Shown here one piece after another: positions 18,079 to 26,308 of a stretch of DNA of 64,000 nucleotides (position 1 is its first letter; every line of letters begins with the position of its first letter). Source of the DNA: Streptomyces mirabilis (GTDB lineage: Bacteria > Actinomycetota > Actinomycetes > Streptomycetales > Streptomycetaceae). Location of the stretch: the NCBI RefSeq assembly GCF_039503195.1, contig NZ_JBCJKP010000001.1:9610001-9674000 (forward strand), written 5' to 3'. The translations under genes and the position numbers were made by a program. A model generated the notes under the pieces. It searched no databases and was not told where the DNA came from. It saw only the letters and a list, made by a program, of their open reading frames with translations.

Positions 18079-19503
18079 ATGAAGAGACGCACCCTGCTGG
18101 CCACCGCCCTGCTGACCGGTGTGGCAGGCCCCGGAATCGGCGCCGGTACGGCGCGCGCGGCCGACCCCGGCCCCTCGGTCTCCCTCACCGGGAGCACCCA
18201 ACTCGACGCCCAGGCCCTGTTCTTCGTGTCGTACGACGGCCTGGTCAACAACAACTCGTTCCAGAAGAACGGTCTGTTGACCTACAAGGGCTACCAGTAC
18301 GCCGTCTGGTACACCACCGACCGCAGCGCGGTCGTCGCCCGCCGGGCGCTCGGGGCGTCCGGTTGGTCGACGGTCACCCTCGCCCATCGGCTCAAGACCT
18401 CCGACTCGCACAACGTGATCTCCATGGGCGTGTCGAAGACCGACGGCCGGCTGCACCTCAACATGGACTCCCACAGCGACGGCTTCTTCTACGTGAAGTC
18501 GGTGGCCGGGCTGCTCGACAACCCCGCCTCCACCGCCTGGACCTCCGCCGTCTTCGGAGCCGTACAGACCTCGCTCGACGGCCTCGCGCTCACCACGCAG
18601 TTCACCTACCCCCAGTTCGTCTCCACGCCCGACGGCAAGCTCCAGCTGAGCTACCGGGTGGGCATCTCCGGAAACGGGCGCAACGCCCTCGCGGAGTACG
18701 ACGGCTCGTCCTGGACCGCTCTCGGGGAGTGGTCCGGCTCGACCGGCACGTACACCAGCGAGCACGGCTCGAGCACCGCCCGCAACATGTACCTGCACGG
18801 CATCGACTACGACGTCAACGGACGCCTGCACGCCTTCTTCACCTGGCGCGAGCAGAACGGCGCCGTGATGTGCAACAGCGGCGGCATCACCAACCACGAC
18901 ACCGGCTACGTCTACTCGACCGACCGCGGCCGCACCTGGCGCAACAACGCCGGCACCCTCGTCGGCACCACGGGCGGCTCCGACACGGTGGGTGTCACCG
19001 ACGCCGGACTCGTCGTCGACGCGCTCAACCCCGACCACTCCCTGATGAACCAGGAGAGCCAGGCCACCGACTCCACCGGCCTGCCGCACGCGATCATCAG
19101 CTATGTGCCCGGGCGCTTCGGCCAGTGCACCACGAACTACGTCACCGACCGGACGAACAACGGCCGCGCCTTCCACCTCCGCAAGAACCCCTCGGGCAGC
19201 TGGACCAAGACCGAGATCCCGATCGCCCTCGGCTCGAGCCAGCGCACGAAGCTGATCCTGGACACGTACGACAACGCCTACGCGATCATGCCCTTCGGCC
19301 GGATCGCGGGCGCCTCGAAGTCCTCCGGGTACACGGACTGGACACTCCTGTACGACGGCAGCGGCCTCAACGCCTTCGGTGAGGTGGTGATCGACGAGAC
19401 GCGCGTCTCGCAGGACGGGACACTGTCGGTCATGTTCCAGGAGAAGTCCAGCGGGACCACGCCCTCGGCGCTCCACGTCGTCGACTTCCGGCTGCCCGCA
19501 TGA
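18079..19503 (+). CDS. Secreted BNR-repeat (BNR_4-like) beta-propeller protein, candidate rhamnosyl-uronate lyase or glycan-acting enzyme
   Basis: A 474-residue exported protein. MKRRTLLATALLTG followed by AGTARAAD looks like a signal peptide, possibly Tat because of the RR pair. The mature part matches BNR_4 propellers: ALFFVSYDGLVNNNSFQKNG, YQYAVWYTTDR, DSHNVISMGVSKTDGRLHLN and TQFTYPQFVSTPDGKLQLSY. Proteins with this fold include polysaccharide lyases that cleave rhamnose-glucuronate linkages (ulvan lyases and L-rhamnose-alpha-1,4-D-glucuronate lyase). Its place at the end of the rhamnose operon suggests it frees rhamnose-containing sugar outside the cell. The activity is inferred; a non-catalytic propeller is possible. 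Confidence 0.75.
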   Translation: MKRRTLLATALLTGVAGPGIGAGTARAADPGPSVSLTGSTQLDAQALFFVSYDGLVNNNSFQKNGLLTYKGYQYAVWYTTDRSAVVARRALGASGWSTVTLAHRLKTSDSHNVISMGVSKTDGRLHLNMDSHSDGFFYVKSVAGLLDNPASTAWTSAVFGAVQTSLDGLALTTQFTYPQFVSTPDGKLQLSYRVGISGNGRNALAEYDGSSWTALGEWSGSTGTYTSEHGSSTARNMYLHGIDYDVNGRLHAFFTWREQNGAVMCNSGGITNHDTGYVYSTDRGRTWRNNAGTLVGTTGGSDTVGVTDAGLVVDALNPDHSLMNQESQATDSTGLPHAIISYVPGRFGQCTTNYVTDRTNNGRAFHLRKNPSGSWTKTEIPIALGSSQRTKLILDTYDNAYAIMPFGRIAGASKSSGYTDWTLLYDGSGLNAFGEVVIDETRVSQDGTLSVMFQEKSSGTTPSALHVVDFRLPA

Positions 19504-19579
19504 CCAGCGAAGTCGGCGGACTCGCGGGTAATGTGAAGGCCCGCCCGCCGCTTCTCGTCCCCCTGGAGGTTCCTGCCTG

Positions 19580-20605
19580 ATGGCACAGTCGGTGGGTATC
19601 AAGGACGTCGCCCGCGCCGCCGGAGTCTCCGTGGGCACGGTCTCGAACGTCATCAACCGCCCGGACAGCGTCGCCTCCGAGACCCGGGCCCGCGTCCAGT
19701 CGGCGATAGACAGGCTCGGCTATGTCCGCAGCGAGTCCGCGCGCCAGCTGCGGGCCGGGCGCAGCCGGATCATGGGCCTGCTCGTCCTCGACATGGGCAA
19801 CCCCTTCTTCGTGGACGTCGCCCGCGGCGCCGAGCGCGCCGCGCGGGACGCCGGGCTCGGCGTGATGGTCTGCAACAGCGCGCAGAGCGCCAGCGAGGAG
19901 GCCGACTACCTGTCGCTCTTCGCCGAGCAGCGGGTACGCGGCGTGCTGCTGACGCCCGCCGACGCAACCGGGCGCAACATCGCGACGTTCCGCCGCAACG
20001 GCATCCCCTTCGTGCTGGTCGACCGGGTCGCCGAGGGCACCACCGAGTGCTCGGTCTCGGTCGACGACGTGGCGGGCGGCGCGCTGGCCGTACGGCATCT
20101 GGTCGACGCGGGCCATCGGTCGATCGCCTACGTCAGTGGGCCGCCCGGCCTCAACCAGGTCCGGGACCGCCGCGTGGGCGCCCTGAACGCGCTGGCCGAG
20201 GCGGGCCTGGCGCCCACCGCGATGCGGGAGCTGCCCACCCAGCGCCTCGACGTGGCCGCGGGCCGCGACGCGGGCGCGCGGCTGCTGGGCCTCGCCGAGC
20301 GCCCGACGGCCGTCTTCTGTGCCAACGACCTGCTCGCGCTCGGCGTCCTTCAGGCCATGTACGCGGCGGGCGTCGGCGTCCCCGACGACCTCGCGATCGT
20401 CGGCTACGACGACATCGAGTTCGCCGCCGCGGCGGCCGTCCCGCTCACCTCCGTGCGGCAGCCCGCCATGACCATGGGCGCTCTCGCCGCCGAACTGCTG
20501 CTGGAGGAGACGGAGGCCGAGACGGCACCCACACCGCACGAACACCGGCGCGTGGTGCTCCAGCCGGAGCTGGTCGTGCGCCGCTCCAGCCTGTCGGCGC
20601 GCTGA
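19580..20605 (+). CDS. LacI-family transcriptional regulator of the rhamnose cluster
   Basis: A 341-residue repressor. The N-terminal helix-turn-helix reads IKDVARAAGVSVGTVSNVIN, followed by the hinge helix SARQLRAGRSR and a periplasmic-binding-like effector domain ending TSVRQPAMTMGALAAELLLE. A GGAGG ribosome site lies 8 bp before the ATG. It is the last gene of the rightward rhamnose unit. It most likely binds the two TGAAA palindromes at 12512-12535 and 12688-12699. The effector is unknown but would be rhamnose or a pathway intermediate. Confidence 0.92.
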   Translation: MAQSVGIKDVARAAGVSVGTVSNVINRPDSVASETRARVQSAIDRLGYVRSESARQLRAGRSRIMGLLVLDMGNPFFVDVARGAERAARDAGLGVMVCNSAQSASEEADYLSLFAEQRVRGVLLTPADATGRNIATFRRNGIPFVLVDRVAEGTTECSVSVDDVAGGALAVRHLVDAGHRSIAYVSGPPGLNQVRDRRVGALNALAEAGLAPTAMRELPTQRLDVAAGRDAGARLLGLAERPTAVFCANDLLALGVLQAMYAAGVGVPDDLAIVGYDDIEFAAAAAVPLTSVRQPAMTMGALAAELLLEETEAETAPTPHEHRRVVLQPELVVRRSSLSAR

Positions 20606-20661
20606 CGCGCGGCACGGTCCGCGCACCTGGCCTGCTGAGCGACCATTCAGTACGACTTTCT

Positions 20662-20691
20662 TGATCCCCGGTCTCGGCCGGCCGGGGATCA
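20662..20691 (+). terminator. Stem-loop terminator after the LacI gene
   Basis: TGATCCCCGG and CCGGGGATCA form a perfect 10-bp stem with a 10-base loop, 57 bp past the LacI stop. It closes the rhamnose unit. No T-run follows, as is usual in Streptomyces. Confidence 0.7.
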
Positions 20692-20739
20692 TGTGCTCAA
20701 CTGGGACGCAGCCTGGATCCATACGTCTCGGGAGCCCTG

Positions 20740-22041
20740 TTGACCGTCAGCTACCGCCAGCCCGGTGTCGTCCTCACCGACCACCGTTTCACCGTGCCCC
20801 TCGACCACGACGACCCGGCGGGGGAGAGCATCGAGCTGTTCGCCCGCGAGGCCGTCGCGAGCGACAAGACGCACCAGGACCTCCCCTGGATGGTCTACCT
20901 CCAGGGCGGTCCCGGCTTCGGCGCCAACCGCTTCGTCGGCAAGCAGGCCTGGCTCGGCCGCGCGCTGAAGGAGTTCCGGGTGCTGCTGCTCGACCAGCGC
21001 GGCACCGGCCACTCCACGCCCGCCAATCGCCAGACGCTGCCGCTGCGCGGCGGCCCCGGCGCGCAGGCCGACTACCTCGCACGCTTCCGCGCCGACTCCA
21101 TCGTCCGCGACTGCGAGGCCATCCGCCCCCGGCTCACCGGCGGCGACCCCTGGACCGTACTCGGCCAGAGCTTCGGCGGCTTCTGCGTCGTGCACTACCT
21201 CTCGACCGCCCCCGAAGGTCTGCGCGCGGCCCTCATCACCGGGGGCCTGCCCTCCCTCGACGCCCACGCGGACGACGTCTACCGGGCCGCGTATCCCCGT
21301 ATCGAGCGCAAGGTCGCGGCACACTACGCGCGTTACCCCCAGGACGTGGAGCGGGCCCGTCAGATCGCCGACCACCTCCTCCGCCACGAGACCGTCCTGA
21401 GCAACGGCTACCGCCTGACCGTCGAGGCCTTCCAGTCCCTCGGCATCCTCCTCGGCGGTGGCGAGGGCAGCCACCGTCTGCACTACCTCCTGGAGGAGGC
21501 CTTCGTCCGCACCCCGCAGGGCCCGGCCCTCTCCGACGCCTTCCAGGAGGAGGTACAGGGACTCCTCTCGTACGCCGGCCACCCCCTGTACGCGCTCGTC
21601 CACGAGGCCTGCTACGCCCAGGACGACCGGCCCACCGCCTGGTCCGCCGAGCGGGTGCGCGCCGAGTTCCCCCAGTTCGACGCGGCCAAGGCCCTCGCGG
21701 ACGACGGACCGCTGCTGTTCACCGGCGAGTCCGTGCACCCCTGGGTGTTCGACACCGACCCCGCGCTGCGTCCCCTCCGCGAGACCGCCGAGGAACTCGC
21801 CGCGCGCACCGACTGGCGGCCGCTGTACGACCCCGCCCGCCTCGCCGCCAACGAGGTGCCGGTGGCCGCGGCGGTCTACCACGACGACATGTACGTCGAC
21901 CCGGAGCACTCCCTGCGCACGGCCCGTGCCATCGGTGGTCTGCGGACCTGGGTGACCGACGAGTTCGAGCACGACGGTGTACGGGCCGGGGGGTCGCGCG
22001 TCCTGGACCGGTTGCTGGCGCTGTCGCGCGACGAGGTCTGA
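20740..22041 (+). CDS. Alpha/beta hydrolase, prolyl aminopeptidase-like (peptidase S33)
   Basis: A 433-residue cytoplasmic hydrolase. The oxyanion-hole motif LQGGPGFGA and the LLLDQRGTGHST segment, followed by the nucleophile elbow GQSFGG (near residue 145), are those of proline iminopeptidases. The family acid and histidine are expected in the C-terminal third (near HDDMYVD and FEHDGVR). Translation probably starts at TTG 20740, with CGGGAG 9 bp upstream. It is a single gene between the rhamnose terminator and the sigma factor gene. The substrate is not determinable from sequence. Confidence 0.88.
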   Translation: MTVSYRQPGVVLTDHRFTVPLDHDDPAGESIELFAREAVASDKTHQDLPWMVYLQGGPGFGANRFVGKQAWLGRALKEFRVLLLDQRGTGHSTPANRQTLPLRGGPGAQADYLARFRADSIVRDCEAIRPRLTGGDPWTVLGQSFGGFCVVHYLSTAPEGLRAALITGGLPSLDAHADDVYRAAYPRIERKVAAHYARYPQDVERARQIADHLLRHETVLSNGYRLTVEAFQSLGILLGGGEGSHRLHYLLEEAFVRTPQGPALSDAFQEEVQGLLSYAGHPLYALVHEACYAQDDRPTAWSAERVRAEFPQFDAAKALADDGPLLFTGESVHPWVFDTDPALRPLRETAEELAARTDWRPLYDPARLAANEVPVAAAVYHDDMYVDPEHSLRTARAIGGLRTWVTDEFEHDGVRAGGSRVLDRLLALSRDEV

Positions 22042-22072
22042 CCGGGCGCCGTTCGGGGGAGAGGGCAACGCG

Positions 22073-22975
22073 ATGGACGACGACGAACTCCTCGAACACC
22101 TCGCGGATCGGTTTCAGGAGCACCGCGGTCGCCTGAGGGCGGTGGCGTACCGGATGCTCGGCTCGCTGAGTGAGGCGGACGACGCGGTCCAGGAGGTGTG
22201 GCTGAAGCTCGGCCGCACGGACGTCGGTGAGATCAGGAACCTCGCGGGCTGGCTGACCACGGTGGTCGGCCGGGTCTGTCTGGACCTGCTGCGTACGCGT
22301 GCCGCGCGCCGCGAGGAGCCGCTGGACACCTATGTCCCCGACCCGCTGGTCAGCCCCCTGGAGCGGATCGACCCCGAGCAGGAGGTGCTGCTCGCCGACT
22401 CGGTGGGGCTGGCCCTGCTGGTGGTCCTGGAGACACTGGAACCCGCAGAGCGCCTCGCCTTCGTCCTGCACGACATGTTCGCGGTGCCCTTCGACGACAT
22501 CGCGCCCGTCGTGGGCCGCTCGTCGGCCGCCACGCGGCAGCTGGCGAGTCGGGCGCGGCGGCGGGTACGGGGCGCTGCCGCGCCGGAGCCCGAACTCGAT
22601 CCGGCCCGGCAGAAACTGGTCCTCGACGCCTTCCTCGCGGCCTCGCGCGCCGGGGACTTCGAGGCGCTGGTGTCCGTCCTCCATCCCGATGTCGTGCTCC
22701 GTGTCGACTCCGGTGTGCTCGTCGGTGGGGCGGCGGCGTCCAAGGTGATCCACGGTGCGACGGGCGTCGCCCAACAGGCGCTCATGTTCCGCCAGTTCGC
22801 GGAGTTCTCCCGGCTCGCGCTGGTCAACGGGGCGGTCGGTGTCGTCACGGCCCCCGAAGGGCGCCCCCTGTCCGTCATGGGCGTCACCATCACCGACGGC
22901 CGCGTCGTCGAGATGTACATCCTCGCCGACCCCGCCCGCCTGTTCGACCTGGCCCTCCCCGACCTGGCGGGCTGA
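22073..22975 (+). CDS. ECF sigma factor with a C-terminal SnoaL-like domain (ECF41/SigJ type)
   Basis: A 300-residue sigma factor. Region 2 includes AYRMLGSLSEADDAVQEVWLKL and region 4 begins near LETLEPAERLAFVLHDMF, with the helix-turn-helix at PFDDIAPVVGRSSAATRQLA. After the DPAR-like linker a SnoaL-type domain follows, with DSGVLVGGAAASKVIHG in the place of the DGGGKV motif of ECF41 proteins. In that group the fused domain replaces a separate anti-sigma factor and modulates activity. The start 32 bp after the peptidase gene suggests cotranscription with it. Confidence 0.9.
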   Translation: MDDDELLEHLADRFQEHRGRLRAVAYRMLGSLSEADDAVQEVWLKLGRTDVGEIRNLAGWLTTVVGRVCLDLLRTRAARREEPLDTYVPDPLVSPLERIDPEQEVLLADSVGLALLVVLETLEPAERLAFVLHDMFAVPFDDIAPVVGRSSAATRQLASRARRRVRGAAAPEPELDPARQKLVLDAFLAASRAGDFEALVSVLHPDVVLRVDSGVLVGGAAASKVIHGATGVAQQALMFRQFAEFSRLALVNGAVGVVTAPEGRPLSVMGVTITDGRVVEMYILADPARLFDLALPDLAG

Positions 22976-23017
22976 TCCCGGGTCCTCACACGCCGGACGG
23001 GCTGAAAAGATGCGCGC

Positions 23018-23073
23018 CAGCGCTCTTGAGGGGCGCGGGGAACTGTGTGCCCAGCCCCCACCGGCCCGCAGCC
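23018..23073 (+). repeat. Intergenic stem-loop repeat element, copy D (degenerate stem)
   Basis: The conserved tail GGGGCGCGGGGAACTGTGTG and terminal CCCGCAG are present, but the left arm has decayed to GCGCTCTTGA. It follows the sigma factor gene. The remaining 110 bp before the next gene show nothing recognisable. Confidence 0.7.
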
Positions 23074-23187
23074 AAAGAACGCACCCGGGGGTCTGGGGGC
23101 GGAGCCCCCAGGAATGGGACGGGTAGGGGCGGCGGGGGCGAGAGAACCCCTCACGGAGGGCGCCCGTCGGCTCAGTACGCTGGTGAC

Positions 23188-24030
23188 ATGCGAGAAGACA
23201 GTGTGACGGCAGTCGATGACCGGCTCCTCGAGTTGCGGGCCGACTGCGGTCGGTGTTTCGGGTTGTGCTGTGTCGCGCTGCCCTTCACCCGTTCGGCGGA
23301 CTTCGCGATCGACAAGGACGCGGGAAAACCCTGCCAGAACCTGCGGACGGACTCCCGGTGCGGAATCCACACGCAGCTGAGGGAGAAGGGGTTCAACGGG
23401 TGCACGGTGTACGACTGTTTCGGCGCCGGCCAGCAGGTCTCCCAGGTCACCTTCGCCGGCCAGGACTGGCGCACAGGCCCGCGGGAACGAGCCCGGCAGA
23501 TGTTCGACGTGTTCCCGGTCGTCCGCCAGCTCCACGAACTGCTCTGGTACCTGAACGAGGCCCTGACCCTCGCCCCGGCCCGCCCGATCCACGCCGACCT
23601 CCGCCGAGCCCTCGCCGAGACGGAGCGACTGACGAACCGATCCCCGGAGGAACTCGGGGCGTTGGACGTGAACGCGCACCGACAGCAGGTCAACACGCTC
23701 CTGCTGCGAACCAGCGAACTCGTGCGCGAGGGAGTCGGCCGCGGCAAGAAGAAGGAGCGGCGCGGCGCCGACCTCATGGGCGCCCGCCTCAAGGGCGCGG
23801 ACCTGCGGGGTGCCAACCTGCGCGGCGCCTACCTCATCGCCGCCGACCTCACCGGCGCCGATCTGCGCGGCGCGGACCTGATCGGCGCCGACCTCCGCGA
23901 CACGGATCTCACGGACGCCGATCTGACCGACGCGTTCTTCCTGACCCAGCCCCAGTTGAACGCGGCCAGGGGCAGCGCCGGGACCAGGCTGCCGCGGTCA
24001 GTCACCCGCCCGGGCCACTGGACGCAGTGA
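23188..24030 (+). CDS. Pentapeptide-repeat protein with an N-terminal cysteine-rich domain
   Basis: A 280-residue protein. Residues 15-75 hold a cysteine pattern (CGRCFGLCC, GKPCQNL, SRCGIH, NGCTVYDCFG) that looks metal- or cluster-binding. A helical middle part follows. Residues from about 190 form a run of roughly 12 pentapeptide repeats of the A(D/N)LxG type (ADLRGANLRGAYLIAADLTG), which fold as a right-handed quadrilateral helix. The role is unknown; pentapeptide proteins often mimic DNA or act as scaffolds. The start at 23188 places the Cys domain at the N-terminus. The 3' end overlaps the convergent P450 gene by 33 bp. Confidence 0.85.
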   Translation: MREDSVTAVDDRLLELRADCGRCFGLCCVALPFTRSADFAIDKDAGKPCQNLRTDSRCGIHTQLREKGFNGCTVYDCFGAGQQVSQVTFAGQDWRTGPRERARQMFDVFPVVRQLHELLWYLNEALTLAPARPIHADLRRALAETERLTNRSPEELGALDVNAHRQQVNTLLLRTSELVREGVGRGKKKERRGADLMGARLKGADLRGANLRGAYLIAADLTGADLRGADLIGADLRDTDLTDADLTDAFFLTQPQLNAARGSAGTRLPRSVTRPGHWTQ

Positions 24031-25482
24031 CACCGGGTCCGCCGCGGGTGCCCGGTCCTCGAGGTGCAGCCGCAGCCCCTCCGGCATCAGCGTCAGCCGC
24101 TCGGCGACCCGCAGCCGGTAGTCCGGTTCGGGCCGCAGATCGTAGCGGCGCAGCAGCAGCCCCAGGACGAGCGTCGCCTCGTGCAGCGCGAACTGCCGGC
24201 CGATGCAGGCCCGCGCCCCGGTGCCGAACGGCTTGAAGGTGTGGGCGGCTCGGGACCGTACGGCCCCCGGGTCGAAGCGGTCCGGGTCGAATTCCTCGGC
24301 GTTCGCACCCCACACCTCCGGGTTGCGCTGCAGCAGCGTCGTCAGGACCAGGGTCCAGGCACCCGTCCGCATGGGGTGGACCCCGCCCAGCACGGTGTCC
24401 TCGCGGGCCTCGCGCGCGAAGCCGGGTGCCGTCGGCCACAGCCGTAGCGACTCGTCGAGGACCCGGCGGACGTAGCGCAACTTGGCGACCTGGTCGTAGG
24501 CGGGCAGGAGGGTGTCGCCCCAGACCCGGTCCACCTCGGCCCGTGCGCGAGCGGCGACGTCCGGGTGCTGGGCGAGGTAGTGCAGGGCGAAGGAGAGCGC
24601 GCCCGAGGTCGTCTCGTGGCCGGCGATCAGGAAGGTGATCACCTGGCGTCGGATGTTCTCGGGCGTCAGCCGCTCCCCGGTCTCGGGATGGGCGGTCTCC
24701 AGCATCCGGTCGAGAAGGTCCCCTTCGCCGGAGGAGTGCTGACGGGCGGCCACGACGGCGTCGACCGTCTGGTTCAGGTACGCCATGTGCGCCCCGTTGC
24801 GACGGGTGGCCCCGCGCAGCAGGATCGGGGCCAGCGGCGCGGGGAGCACGTTGAGGCGCTGCGCGTAGGTCAGGGTGCCGACCATCGCGGTGACGAAGGG
24901 GTGCGGCCTGGAGCGCTCGAAGGAGCCGAAGTCGTGGCCGAAGCCGGTGCGGGCGATCGTCTCCAGCGTCAGTTTCGTCATGTCGCCGGGTACGTCCACC
25001 GCCCGGCCCGCCGCGCGCTCCCCGTCCCAGCGGTCCATCAGCCGCTCGGTCACGGCGAGCATCATCGGGTGATAGCCCTCCATCGCCTCACGGCTGAAGC
25101 CCGGAGCGAGGATGTCGTGGGCCAGCTGCCAGTTCGGTTCGTGGTTGTACGCCGTGAACAGACCGTCCCCGGCGACCGGCCGGAGGTTGGCGACCCCGAG
25201 GCCGACGTGCTTGGCGAACCGTGTCTCGTCCGCCAACTCGGCCGCGAGCTCGGCGCCCCACACGAAGACGATCTCCTTGCCGAAGCCCTTGCGCCGGAAG
25301 ATCGGCCCGAGCCGGCGCCCGAATCGCATCGAGTCCTGCACCGGAGAGCGGACGTGCGCGCCGATCACATCCCCGACGAGGGGGAGCCGGTAGGGCGGGC
25401 GGGGGATGCGGTGCAGCTCGGGCCAGCCCAGCTCCGCGCTCCGGAACCCCTTGGGCAGCACGGCCCCTGTCGTCTCCGCCAT
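23998..25482 (-). CDS. Cytochrome P450, CYP102-like haem domain without reductase
   Basis: A 494-residue P450. It has AGHETTS in the I helix (287-293), ESLR in the K helix (344-347) and the haem loop FGTGARACIGRQFA with ligand Cys about 426. IPRPPYRLPLVGDVIG at the N-terminus and the overall pattern are closest to the haem part of P450 BM3-type fatty-acid hydroxylases, but no flavin reductase follows, so separate electron donors would be needed. The ATG at 25482 is chosen because the 17 codons upstream are not family-like. It is divergent from a TetR gene with a palindrome between them. Confidence 0.92.
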   Translation of the reverse strand: MAETTGAVLPKGFRSAELGWPELHRIPRPPYRLPLVGDVIGAHVRSPVQDSMRFGRRLGPIFRRKGFGKEIVFVWGAELAAELADETRFAKHVGLGVANLRPVAGDGLFTAYNHEPNWQLAHDILAPGFSREAMEGYHPMMLAVTERLMDRWDGERAAGRAVDVPGDMTKLTLETIARTGFGHDFGSFERSRPHPFVTAMVGTLTYAQRLNVLPAPLAPILLRGATRRNGAHMAYLNQTVDAVVAARQHSSGEGDLLDRMLETAHPETGERLTPENIRRQVITFLIAGHETTSGALSFALHYLAQHPDVAARARAEVDRVWGDTLLPAYDQVAKLRYVRRVLDESLRLWPTAPGFAREAREDTVLGGVHPMRTGAWTLVLTTLLQRNPEVWGANAEEFDPDRFDPGAVRSRAAHTFKPFGTGARACIGRQFALHEATLVLGLLLRRYDLRPEPDYRLRVAERLTLMPEGLRLHLEDRAPAADPVSLRPVARAGD

Positions 25483-25543
25483 GACGCGATCTCCCTTGTG
25501 CCTGCGGCACGTCGACGCTGCTGTCCTGACCATGTTGTACGCG

Positions 25544-25583
25544 GGTTCAATAGCGGTTTTCAGTGTGATCCCGTTGTTGAACC
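25544..25583. promoter_or_regulatory. Operator candidate between P450 and TetR genes
   Basis: GGTTCAATAGCGG and CCGTTGTTGAACC form an imperfect inverted repeat (13-bp arms, two mismatches, 14-base centre) in the 122-bp divergent gap. The likely ligand is the adjacent TetR protein, by analogy with repressors next to BM3-type P450 genes. Confidence 0.55.
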
Positions 25584-25604
25584 GACGTCAAGTAAGGTGC
25601 GGCC

Positions 25605-26222
25605 ATGATGGGCAAACAGGGGGAGCGAGGGGATCGGACGCGCCGTCGGCTGAGTACCGAGGAGCGCAGGGAGCAGCTGCTGTCCGTCGGGGCGCGGCTG
25701 TTCTCGGAGAGCCCGTACGACGAGGTGTGGATCGAGCAGGTCGCCGAGATCGCCGGGGTCTCGCGCGGGCTCCTGTACCACTACTTCCCCACCAAGCGGG
25801 ACTTCTTCGCGGCCGTCGTGGAGCGCGAGAGCGAGCGGATGCTGCGGTTGACGGAGGCGGTGCCGGGGACTCCCGTCCGCGAGCAGCTGAGCGCCGGACT
25901 CGACACCTTCCTGGCGTACGTCGAGGCCCACGCACACGGCTTCCGCGCCTTCCATCGCGCCGACGCGGCCGGTGACCAGGCGGTGCGCAGGGTCTACCAG
26001 CGGGCGCTGGCCGCGCAGGAGCAGCAGATCCTGGCGGCGCTCGACGCGGACCCCGATGTTCCCGGGGGGATCGAGGACCGGCCGGAGCTGCGGATCGCCG
26101 TCCGTGGCTGGCTCGCCTTCACCACGGCCGTGTGTCTGGAATGGCTCAGGGGGGCGGAGCTGACCCGGGAGCAGCTGCGGGATCTGTGCGCGCGGGCGCT
26201 TCTGGGCGCCATCGCGCCGTAA
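25605..26222 (+). CDS. TetR-family regulator, probable repressor of the P450 gene
   Basis: A 205-residue TetR protein. Its helix-turn-helix spans IEQVAEIAGVSRGLLYHYFPTKRDFFAAV near residues 45-75. The C-terminal part is an all-helical ligand domain with LRIAVRGWLAFTTAVCLEWL. Start is ATG 25605 or the adjacent ATG 25608. Divergent placement and the palindrome at 25544-25583 point to autoregulation and control of the P450. The inducer is unknown. Confidence 0.9.
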   Translation: MMGKQGERGDRTRRRLSTEERREQLLSVGARLFSESPYDEVWIEQVAEIAGVSRGLLYHYFPTKRDFFAAVVERESERMLRLTEAVPGTPVREQLSAGLDTFLAYVEAHAHGFRAFHRADAAGDQAVRRVYQRALAAQEQQILAALDADPDVPGGIEDRPELRIAVRGWLAFTTAVCLEWLRGAELTREQLRDLCARALLGAIAP

Positions 26223-26278
26223 CTCGTGCGAGGGACGCAGGTGTGGCGTGGTTGGCGTACACCCGGATCTCCGATAGG

Positions 26279-26297
26279 TTAGGCAAGGCTTACCTAA
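26279..26297. promoter_or_regulatory. Iron box (DtxR/DmdR-type operator)
   Basis: TTAGGCAAGGCTTACCTAA is a 19-bp dyad matching the actinobacterial iron box (TTAGGTTAGGCTAACCTAA) at 16 of 19 positions. It ends 11 bp before the DUF2470 gene start. Iron-loaded DmdR1-type repressor would block transcription here. Confidence 0.88.
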
Positions 26298-26308
26298 GGG
26301 GGGTTGGG

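Noticed and set aside
23253..24236. Second + strand ORF overlapping the pentapeptide gene
   Set aside because: Pro/Arg-rich shadow; the pentapeptide frame has clear domain structure.
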